The notes beneath the pieces were generated by a model, which searched no databases, was not told the origin of the DNA, and saw only the letters and a list, made by a program, of their open reading frames with translations. A stretch of DNA of 9,886 nt from Deltaproteobacteria bacterium (GTDB taxonomy: Bacteria; Desulfobacterota; GWC2-55-46; S146-73), in the NCBI GenBank assembly GCA_015492355.1, contig WGFF01000076.1, positions 1 through 9,886 on the forward strand, written 5' to 3'. Position numbers and translations under genes: made by a program. How positions within the stretch are numbered: the stretch's first letter is position 1; each line of letters begins with the position of its first letter. Shown here piece after piece: positions 1-5,912 of this stretch.

Positions 1-4
1 ATAC

Positions 5-40
5 TGAGGGAAACCCCTTTTGTAAAAGGGGTTTCCCTCA
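5..40. repeat. Perfect 17-bp inverted repeat (hairpin 1 of the 3'-flanking region)
   Basis: Arms 5-21 and 24-40 are exact reverse complements around a 2-base loop (GT): TGAGGGAAACCCCTTTT opposite its complement. It lies beyond the 3' end of the last gene. Neither strand has a T-run directly after the hairpin (the minus strand leaves it into GTAT at the window edge), so it is not a canonical intrinsic terminator. It is the first of three consecutive hairpins between 5 and 142, which suggests a dispersed intergenic repeat element. It could still pause or terminate transcription or protect a 3' end. Confidence 0.85.
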
Positions 41-44
41 AACT

Positions 45-87
45 CCCTTCCCCAAAACTTCTAATCTAAAAGTTTTTTGGGAAAGGG
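45..87. repeat. Imperfect inverted repeat (hairpin 2 of the 3'-flanking region)
   Basis: CCCTTCCCCAAAACTT (45-60) is nearly complementary to the segment at 70-87 (AAGTTTT, two extra T, then GGGAAAGGG), with a loop of about 9 bases. It sits between the perfect palindrome at 5-40 and a third stem at 91-142. It is AT/GC-blocky like its neighbours and has no coding potential that I can support. Confidence 0.65.
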
Positions 88-90
88 GCA

Positions 91-142
91 GGGGAAAACA
101 CTTTTTTACCAGAAAAGGGCGATAGCCCGAAGGGTTTTCCCC
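91..142. repeat. Nested inverted repeat (hairpin 3, resembling a degenerate copy of hairpin 1)
   Basis: GGGGAAAAC (91-99) pairs with GTTTTCCCC (134-142). Inside is a small GGGC/GCCC stem (117-120 with 125-128, loop GATA). The block order GGGGAAAA / C-TTTTTT / AAAAGGG / TTTTCCCC resembles the perfect palindrome at 5-40 but is interrupted by about 15 bases, so it may be a decayed copy of it. On the minus strand the inner GGGC/GCCC stem is followed by TTTTC, but the 4-bp stem is too short for a confident terminator. The remaining bases to 202 hold a weak CAAC-TTC-GTTG stem (147-157) and no gene. Confidence 0.55.
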
Positions 143-202
143 ACAACAACTTCGTTGCTTGCTTCAGGGGGTTACACCACATGACAGGGCTTGTAAATAA
201 GG

Positions 203-1411
203 CTATTCTCCCAGGACCTCACCAAATACCCTCTCAACACCTGTTACATATCTTTTTATATCGAACTCCTCTTTTACCCTCTGTCTTCCAGCCTCACCCA
301 TACGGATTATGGATTCCCTGTCCTTTATGAACCTCAAAAGGGCACCTGTTATGGATGAACCCCTGTGGTCTTCAAGGAGGATACCTGTTCTGCCATCCAC
401 AACCAACTCGTCAGGTCCTGTTATACGGAAGGCAACAACAGGCTTTTTGAGTGCCATAGCCTCAAGCACCACCCTCGGAAACCCCTCCCTTTCAGAGGAT
501 AGAACGAACACATCCATTGCATTTATAAGCCGGAGGGTATCCCTCCTGAAGCCGGTAAAGACCACCTCCTTTTCTATACCGAGCCTTCTGGACTGTTCCT
601 CGAGTTTTTTCCTTTCGGGTCCATCACCCACTATGATACATCCCACTGCCATACCCATACCCTTGATCTCTGCCACTGCTTCAAGTAAAAGGTGCACCCG
701 TTTCCTTCTTATAAGGGAACACACTGTACCTGTAACAAGGTCCTTCCCTTCTATACCCAGTTCCTTTATCACATCCCCCTTTCCCTCCTGTGGCAGTACA
801 TCAGGGTCTATGCCATTATATACAACGGCACATCTGTCTCTCTCCACACCAGCGCCTGTAAGCGAAGCCATCACACCCCTGGATACACATATAATCCTGT
901 CCACATACCTGTTGACACATCTCACCTCAAAGGGGTTTAGATCCACATCTATCCTTGCGTGCTGAACAGATGGTATACCTGTTGTTCCAGAGGCGAGTAT
1001 GCCTTCGAGATTGCTCGAAGGCTGGTTGTTCATGTAGATAAGGTCCACCCCCTTTTCCTTCATCAAAAGGGATATCCTCCTTGAATCAGGGAGTATCCTT
1101 GAGATGAGGTCTATATAAAAGATAAACCGTCTCCTCAAGGTCCTGCTGAAAAAGAGAAGTATCCTACCTGTCTCCTTGATTACCTTTACAGCGCCACCCT
1201 GTGGAGTTCTTTTGAGGTGGATGAACTCCACATCGAGTCTTTCCAGTTCCTTTTTGATGTCTGAATCGTTCTCGAACCTGTAATTATGGTAGAAAAGCGC
1301 AGAAAAGGTATACCTCGTTCTGTCTATCCTTTTGAGGAGTTCCAAGAGACTGTTCGTCCCCCCTCCCCATTCCCTGCCAGTATCCAGGATAAGTATCCTT
1401 TTCTGTGCCAT
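203..1411 (-). CDS. GT4-family glycosyltransferase
   Basis: A 402-aa GT-B fold enzyme expected to transfer a sugar from a nucleotide-sugar donor to a glycan acceptor at the cytoplasmic side of the inner membrane. The N-terminal Rossmann domain opens with a glycine-rich loop (residues 14-20, EWGGGTN). The interdomain VYNGID is at 197-202 and the C-terminal donor site includes GDGP (262-265). The E-x7-E retaining-GT motif is intact (E309 and E317, EGFPRVVLE), followed by a C-terminal helix typical of GT4. Length is normal for the family. The ATG at 1411 is the only plausible start: the frame stays open upstream through the spacer but has no ATG, GTG or TTG, and a modest AAGG lies 9 bases before it. 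It is the last gene of the cluster, 104 bp after the preceding GT4. Sugar specificity cannot be read. Confidence 0.93.
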   Translation of the reverse strand: MAQKRILILDTGREWGGGTNSLLELLKRIDRTRYTFSALFYHNYRFENDSDIKKELERLDVEFIHLKRTPQGGAVKVIKETGRILLFFSRTLRRRFIFYIDLISRILPDSRRISLLMKEKGVDLIYMNNQPSSNLEGILASGTTGIPSVQHARIDVDLNPFEVRCVNRYVDRIICVSRGVMASLTGAGVERDRCAVVYNGIDPDVLPQEGKGDVIKELGIEGKDLVTGTVCSLIRRKRVHLLLEAVAEIKGMGMAVGCIIVGDGPERKKLEEQSRRLGIEKEVVFTGFRRDTLRLINAMDVFVLSSEREGFPRVVLEAMALKKPVVAFRITGPDELVVDGRTGILLEDHRGSSITGALLRFIKDRESIIRMGEAGRQRVKEEFDIKRYVTGVERVFGEVLGE

Positions 1412-1428
1412 TCTTAACTGCCTTCTGT

Positions 1429-1455
1429 AAAGCCCCGCCTTTAAGGCGGGACTTT
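1429..1455. repeat. Near-perfect palindrome in the spacer between two GT4 genes
   Basis: Core CCCGCCTTTAAGGCGGG (1434-1450) is a perfect 8-bp inverted repeat with a one-base loop. The stem extends to 13 bp with one mismatch, flanked by AAAG and CTTT. On the minus strand it reads into GCTTTAC and ends 17 bases before the next start codon. It could be a REP-like dispersed element or a weak attenuator between the GT4 ending at 1516 and the one starting at 1411. The T-run is only three bases, so a terminator is not asserted. The rest of the 104-bp spacer shows nothing else recognisable. Confidence 0.8.
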
Positions 1456-1515
1456 GTATCTTAAAGGACTCACCCCACAGACCATCTTCAAGGCTTTTTT
1501 GAATACTATCCCTGT

Positions 1516-2685
1516 CTAAGAATCCCCGAGTACCTTTCTATACACCTCATAAAGCCTCTTTGCGTTCTTCCTGGCATCGAACAATCTCTCCACTCTCTTT
1601 CTTCCCTTCCTGCCGAATTCATCGAGTAGTTGTCTGTTGTCCATGAAGAGGGCTATCTTTTCTGCAAGGGTAAAGAAATCACCGGGTGGCACAATCATGC
1701 CTGCATCACCCACTATCTCTGGTATAGAGCCCGAATCAGTCGATACAACCGGCCTTCCACATGCCATGGCTTCAACGAGTACCATGCCGAACTGCTCCTG
1801 CCACGTCATGGCGGGATAACTCGGCAGGACGAATAGATCAGCAAGGTTGTAAAGTCTCTGTATCTCTGTGTAGGGAACAAAACCGATAAAACGGAAGTGC
1901 CCTTCCACATCCGCCTCTTTTATTATCCTCTTGAGGTTTTTCATCTGTGCACCCCTGCCAGCGACCAAAAAGCAGAACCTCTTGTAACCATTGTACCTGA
2001 GTATCCTTGCCACATAGGCAAGGCTATGCACACCCTTCCATGAGACTATCTTTCCTATGTAAAGAATGATGAAACTATCCTCCTCGATGCGGTACTCCCT
2101 GAGAAGATCGGTATCCTTGGGGGCTGGATTAAAAAGGTTCAGGTCAAGACCTGTATAGATGGTTGTAATCTTTTCCTCAGGTATACCCTCAAGGATCATG
2201 ACCCTCTTTATGGTATCGCACCATGGAATGAAGTGGTCTATCATACCACAGGTGTGGTGCTTTATGTAGTTGGTCTTTTCATCGAACACCTGCCTGTAGG
2301 GTATGTTCTCTGCATAACTCACCACAAGTTTGAATCCGTGTATCTTCTTGAGGTCTGCAAGGGTGTAGAGGGAACGACTGGAATCATGGCATTCAACGAT
2401 ATGGTATCCCTTGAGATACCTGCGGAGTGAATTGTAGTAAAAGTCCATCCGTCTGTAAGGGTTTTTGAAGATACGCACCATGGAGTCTGGCAGTAGAGAT
2501 ATAGCATTCACTATCTCTCCCCTGTGTGTAAGATATTCCTTCTCAAGGAGCACATCACTCACATCGAACTTATTTCGCTCCCCAACGAACACCCTGATAT
2601 CCACATCCTCCATCTCCATGAGAGGCTCGAACATCTGGCTCATCCACTTTGAAACACCGTTCTCCCATACAATACCTATCCTCAT
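1516..2685 (-). CDS. GT4-family glycosyltransferase
   Basis: A 389-aa GT-B glycosyltransferase. The N-terminal half is divergent (no glycine-rich WGG motif at the start). The C-terminal donor-binding half is typical: YTGLDLNLFNP at 177-187, LYIGKIVSWKG at 208-218, VAGRG at 241-245, GFVPYTEI at 268-275, and the E-x7-E motif with E297 and E305 in EQFGMVLVE, then an EIVGDAG/VPPGD segment at 323-336. It is predicted cytosolic or peripheral, with no signal peptide or TM segment. The start overlaps the stop of the upstream GT9 gene as ATGA (2682-2685), and AAGGTGAG precedes the ATG, so translation is probably coupled to that gene. The stop at 1516 is followed by a palindrome-bearing spacer. Family assignment is strong; donor and acceptor are unknown. 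Confidence 0.93.
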   Translation of the reverse strand: MRIGIVWENGVSKWMSQMFEPLMEMEDVDIRVFVGERNKFDVSDVLLEKEYLTHRGEIVNAISLLPDSMVRIFKNPYRRMDFYYNSLRRYLKGYHIVECHDSSRSLYTLADLKKIHGFKLVVSYAENIPYRQVFDEKTNYIKHHTCGMIDHFIPWCDTIKRVMILEGIPEEKITTIYTGLDLNLFNPAPKDTDLLREYRIEEDSFIILYIGKIVSWKGVHSLAYVARILRYNGYKRFCFLVAGRGAQMKNLKRIIKEADVEGHFRFIGFVPYTEIQRLYNLADLFVLPSYPAMTWQEQFGMVLVEAMACGRPVVSTDSGSIPEIVGDAGMIVPPGDFFTLAEKIALFMDNRQLLDEFGRKGRKRVERLFDARKNAKRLYEVYRKVLGDS

Positions 2686-3803
2686 CTCACCTTCTCCAGG
2701 AGTTCTTTTACCATACGGAACACCTCATCCACCTCTATATTTTCCATGCACTTCTGATATTCGCACCTCTTACTCACACATGGATCACATATCCTCTCCT
2801 TTTTTATCACCCTGTGTTTTTCTCTATCGTAGTACGGTCCTGTCTTTTCAGGGTCTGCCACTGCATAGAGTGCAACGACCGGGGTGCCGAGGCTGAAGGC
2901 TACATGCATGGGTCCTGTATCTCCCGTAACAAACACCGAAAGCCTCTTTACCAGAGGCGGGAGTTCCCTGAGTGCAACTCTTCCAGAGGTTACTATAGTT
3001 CTCCCACCTATGCAATCACCTATGGATTCGCACAGTGCCTTCTCGGATGGCGAGCCTGTTATGACTATCCAGCACCTGGGTATATCCTTAATAAGCCTCC
3101 TTCCCAGCTCCACAAACCTATCTGGAAACCACATCCTGCTCAGGGTGGATGCACCTGGCTGGAATCCCACAAGTATATCCCCTCTCCTCACACCCTCCCT
3201 TTCAAGAAAAACAGATACCCTTTCTTCATCCCTTCTGTCGATAAAGAGCTCCATACGCTTGTTCATCGTATCACAACCGCACAGCGAAGCGGTCTTAAGC
3301 CTTGCCTCTATACCATGCCCCAGCCCATCCCATCCAACAACAGGCTCCCTGTTGGAGAGCAGGAAACGGAATCTACTCGTATTGGGCAATTTAAATATAA
3401 AAGGTGCACCCGATAGATACGCCATGGGTGTTGCCTGTGGCTCGTTTCCGTGCAGTATCAGTACGAGGTCAAACCTGTATCTTCTTAACTCCATCACCGT
3501 CCTTAAAAATCTCCTGTAGCCTCCGTAGTAAGGTATTATGCCATCTATACGGGGGTTGTTCTTGAAGAGTTCCATATTGTCCCTGTTGAAATGGGCTATT
3601 ATACGTGCCCGTGGATACCTCTCCCTTACAGCCCTGATGGCAGGTGTGGAAAGAAGGGTATCGCCTATGGCTGTGGATGAGACAAGGAGGATACTACGCA
3701 CATCCTCAGGTCTGAAATCCCCTGTATCTCTTCTGCGTCTGTCAAGGGCATGGAGGAGTTTCATAAAACCGTAGAGCAGAGACTCCGCAAGCCTAAACCT
3801 CAT
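2682..3803 (-). CDS. GT9-family (ADP-heptose:LPS heptosyltransferase-like) glycosyltransferase
   Basis: A 373-aa inverting GT-B enzyme of the heptosyltransferase family, which adds heptose or a related sugar to the LPS core in the cytoplasm. Family marks seen: STAIGDTLLSTPAIRAVR at 43-60 (the D of IGD is the usual catalytic-base position), a GFQPGAST donor-domain loop at 213-220, W225/FPDRF, and TGDTGPMHVAFSLGTPVVALY at 293-313, the ADP-sugar binding signature. A C-terminal cysteine cluster (C339, C342, C347, C352) follows, as in many GT9 proteins. About 35 residues precede the first beta-strand, more than usual, and include a hydrophobic/basic stretch at 9-25 that could lie on the membrane. 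GAGG sits 4 bases before the ATG; the gap to the deacetylase gene is 6 bp and the next GT4 overlaps by ATGA. Which heptose or hexose it adds is undetermined. Confidence 0.92.
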   Translation of the reverse strand: MRFRLAESLLYGFMKLLHALDRRRRDTGDFRPEDVRSILLVSSTAIGDTLLSTPAIRAVRERYPRARIIAHFNRDNMELFKNNPRIDGIIPYYGGYRRFLRTVMELRRYRFDLVLILHGNEPQATPMAYLSGAPFIFKLPNTSRFRFLLSNREPVVGWDGLGHGIEARLKTASLCGCDTMNKRMELFIDRRDEERVSVFLEREGVRRGDILVGFQPGASTLSRMWFPDRFVELGRRLIKDIPRCWIVITGSPSEKALCESIGDCIGGRTIVTSGRVALRELPPLVKRLSVFVTGDTGPMHVAFSLGTPVVALYAVADPEKTGPYYDREKHRVIKKERICDPCVSKRCEYQKCMENIEVDEVFRMVKELLEKVR

Positions 3804-3809
3804 TGTGCC

Positions 3810-4616
3810 TCATGACCTCCTCAAGCCCAGATAGAGATGGGAAAGAAATGGATCCGTATAGATAAAGAGCCTGGTTCTGAACCACAGAGGGCGGTCTTTA
3901 ACCACTATCCTATTTATGGCTGTGGGACTATCCCCCTTTCTTACCACACCACGTGCAGTGGTAACCATACCCACATAACCTGCCTCCCTTGCAACCTCCA
4001 GGGAGAGCTCACTGTACCGTCCCCAGGGCCAGCACAGATACCCGCATTCCTTCCCAAGTCTCTTTTCGATCCTCTCCTTCGACTCCACAAGCTCCCTTAA
4101 AAGTTCCTCCTTCTCAAGCCCATCACATCTCCTGTGACTCAAGGTATGGGAATAGAAGTCAACAAGCCCTGTATCCTTCATATCCTGTATCATATCCCAG
4201 TCCATTATCGCCCTGTGATGGAGCCCCTTTTTTATAAACTCTACACACTGCCTGTGTGTGGGCATGGTCTCAAGATACATGTCTATCCTATCCTTCCTGT
4301 TAGCCCTGTGTTCTGTCGAACCGTCCACCCATGATGTTACTATGAATATAGATGCCTTTATGCGGTATCTTTTCAACACTGGAAAGGCATACAAAAAATT
4401 ATCGAGATATCCATCGTCAAAGGTTATGACACAAGCCTTTTCTTCGACACTCTTTCTGCACGTCATGAAGTCCAGGAGCTCATCAAGAGAGAGGGTCCTG
4501 ATACCCCTCTTCCTTATATACATCATCTGTTTCTCGAAGACCTCTGGTGTTACTGTAACAGTATCGTCCTCCTTCGGGCATACATGATGATACATGAACA
4601 CAGGAATTGTTACCAT
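3810..4616 (-). CDS. CE4 polysaccharide deacetylase (NodB-homology), no signal peptide
   Basis: A 268-aa metal-dependent N- (or O-) deacetylase of carbohydrate esterase family 4. Motif 1 is TFDDG (65-69; D67 catalytic base, D68 metal ligand). Motif 2 is SHTLSH with metal ligands H157 and H161. Motif 3 is represented by WPWGRYS (196-202), a variant of the usual YPYGRY. An N-terminal IPVFMYHHV strand (4-12) and a C-terminal INRIVV segment (234-239) match PgaB/IcaB-like members. The protein starts directly at the barrel with no signal peptide or TM anchor, unlike exported chitin or peptidoglycan deacetylases, so it probably works in the cytoplasm on a nascent or lipid-linked glycan. Its start overlaps the end of the upstream GT4 by 7 bp and GTGAGG precedes the ATG. 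By analogy with enterobacterial WabH/WabN it may convert GlcNAc in the core to GlcN; this is inference. Confidence 0.92.
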   Translation of the reverse strand: MVTIPVFMYHHVCPKEDDTVTVTPEVFEKQMMYIRKRGIRTLSLDELLDFMTCRKSVEEKACVITFDDGYLDNFLYAFPVLKRYRIKASIFIVTSWVDGSTEHRANRKDRIDMYLETMPTHRQCVEFIKKGLHHRAIMDWDMIQDMKDTGLVDFYSHTLSHRRCDGLEKEELLRELVESKERIEKRLGKECGYLCWPWGRYSELSLEVAREAGYVGMVTTARGVVRKGDSPTAINRIVVKDRPLWFRTRLFIYTDPFLSHLYLGLRRS

Positions 4617-5716
4617 CGCCTCACACGACCTCTTCCCAGAAGTTCAACATAGAGGTTGTACATCCCTTCCACCATCCTCTGGGTGGAGAAATTCTCCTCC
4701 ACCCTCTTTCGTCCCCTGGTACCCATGGAGAGTCTGAGATGTCTATCCTCAAGGAGTCTTAGAATAGCATCCGCAAGCCCCCTTTCATCCCCTGGTTCCA
4801 CAAGGAGCCCGTCCACCCCATCCCTTACGACCTCTGGCACCCCACCTACCCTTGTACCTATCACCGCCTTTCCCATTGCCATTGCCTCAAGAAAGGATGT
4901 ACCCAATGCCTCCTGAAGGGTGGGAAGGACAAAGAGGTCTATACCCTTGAGTACAACCGGTACATCACTCCTCAGCCCGAGGAGTCGCACGTTCCTTTCT
5001 ATACCCAGCCCTTTCAACCCCCTGAGAATGTTCTCTCTCTGCGGACCATCACCCGCAAAGACGAATATCACATCCCTGCGTATCTTAAGGACCTCTGCTA
5101 TGGCTCCAAGGAGTACATGATACCCTTTCTTTCTCCTGAATATGGCAACGGTGCCAACGAGTGTGGTGGTTCTATCTATACCGAGTTCGTCCCTGAGTGT
5201 ATCCGGTGTACTGTGGGGATCGAATCTTTCAAGGTCTATACCAGTGGGGATGGATACAACCTTGTCTGCCCTTATGCCCACATGGTCAACAAGATACCTC
5301 CTCACATAATCGCTTACAGTGACTATCTTATGGGGGAAAAGGCTATAGGTGGTCTTCGATGTGATGGGCAGGGCAAGGTGCCTTGTCCTTACAACTACAG
5401 GCTTTCTTCTCGATAGCCTTCCTGCAACAGCACCTATGAAACTATCACTGCCACTGTGCGTATTTATAACATCTATGGATTCCCTGTCTATAAGCCTCAT
5501 CACCTCTGCCATTGAGATGACATCATAACTCCCCCTCATGGGTGATGTGATGGCTTCCACACCCACCTCCCCTGCCTTCGAGTATATCCTGCTACCGGGT
5601 CTACAGAGTATCATGGGACGTACACCGAGTGCCTTAAGCCCCATGCATTCGTGGATGGTCCTGTTTTCCTGTCCACCCCAGCCTGTGGATGATTCTGTAT
5701 GGAGAACCGTTATCAT
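4610..5716 (-). CDS. GT4-family glycosyltransferase
   Basis: A 368-aa retaining GT-B enzyme. The N-terminal acceptor domain has the glycine-rich loop STGWGGQE (10-17) and DVINTHSGSDSF (82-93), a common GT4 layout. The linker SIPTGIDLERFDP is at 155-167, and the donor domain shows FAGDGPQR (220-227), LLGLRSDV (245-252) and E-x7-E with E269/E277 (EALGTSFLE), followed by GGVPEVV (291-297). Length and motif spacing are normal. The ATG at 5716 is preceded by AGGA five bases away, and there is no in-frame start between it and an upstream TAA. It follows a 196-bp spacer after the RfaQ-like gene and opens the second tight block, overlapping the deacetylase gene by 7 bp. This pairing suggests the sugar it adds may be the deacetylase substrate, which is inference. 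Confidence 0.94.
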   Translation of the reverse strand: MITVLHTESSTGWGGQENRTIHECMGLKALGVRPMILCRPGSRIYSKAGEVGVEAITSPMRGSYDVISMAEVMRLIDRESIDVINTHSGSDSFIGAVAGRLSRRKPVVVRTRHLALPITSKTTYSLFPHKIVTVSDYVRRYLVDHVGIRADKVVSIPTGIDLERFDPHSTPDTLRDELGIDRTTTLVGTVAIFRRKKGYHVLLGAIAEVLKIRRDVIFVFAGDGPQRENILRGLKGLGIERNVRLLGLRSDVPVVLKGIDLFVLPTLQEALGTSFLEAMAMGKAVIGTRVGGVPEVVRDGVDGLLVEPGDERGLADAILRLLEDRHLRLSMGTRGRKRVEENFSTQRMVEGMYNLYVELLGRGRVRRW

Positions 5717-5758
5717 GGTATTCCTGTATTCTTTAACAAAGGATTCACGGTTGCCTGT

Positions 5759-5874
5759 TTAAGCGGGGTATCCTCCCTGAAGTAAAACCACTCGGCTTGC
5801 AAGGTGTGGCTTCACTCCTTAAGCGGGTTTTACCTCCGGGTTTTACCCCCCCGGGTTTTACCCCTTGATACCCC
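5759..5874. repeat. Structured spacer with nested inverted repeats and three CGGGTTTTACC direct repeats
   Basis: This lies in the 196-bp gap between the RfaQ-like gene and the next GT4. Outer arms GGGGTATC (5765-5772) and GATACCCC (5867-5874) are exact complements. Inside, GTAAAACC (5782-5789) can pair with any of three copies of GGTTTTAC (5826-5833, 5839-5846, 5854-5861), each within CGGGTTTTACC. A 9-bp direct repeat, TTAAGCGGG, occurs at 5759-5767 and 5819-5827. The layout permits several mutually exclusive RNA folds upstream of the GT4 start. I see no convincing -35/-10 promoter and no T-run terminator. It may be a dispersed repeat cluster or a cis-regulatory leader. Confidence 0.7.
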
Positions 5875-5912
5875 CAGAAGACCGTAGCCCTGTGGAGATG
5901 AATCTATCCCTT

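Noticed and set aside
113..128. Intrinsic terminator for the cluster (minus strand GGGC-TATC-GCCC-TTTT)
   Set aside because: The stem is only 4 bp and the T-run only four bases, so it is too weak to call, although it lies in the right place after the last stop codon.
1..202. CRISPR array or integron attC site
   Set aside because: There are inverted repeats but no regularly spaced direct repeats with unique spacers, and no convincing paired GTTRRRY/RYYYAAC core sites or integrase gene.
309..965. 218-aa plus-strand open frame
   Set aside because: It is opposite the GT4 with intact motifs; the translation is Ser/Thr/Pro-rich and resembles nothing recognisable.
2649..3416. 255-aa plus-strand open frame
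   Set aside because: It lies antisense to the well-supported GT9 gene, its translation is low-complexity and Pro/His/Tyr-rich with no family motifs, and the codon bias of the real gene explains the absence of stops.
2884..3519. 211-aa plus-strand open frame
   Set aside because: It is a shadow of the same GT9 gene in another frame, Ser/Leu-rich, with no ribosome-binding context of note.
5737..5745. Shared 9-mer CAAAGGATT upstream of both the GT4 (5737-5745) and RfaQ-like (7072-7080) starts
   Set aside because: It sits at somewhat different distances from the two ATGs, is short, and is likely chance; no operator symmetry.
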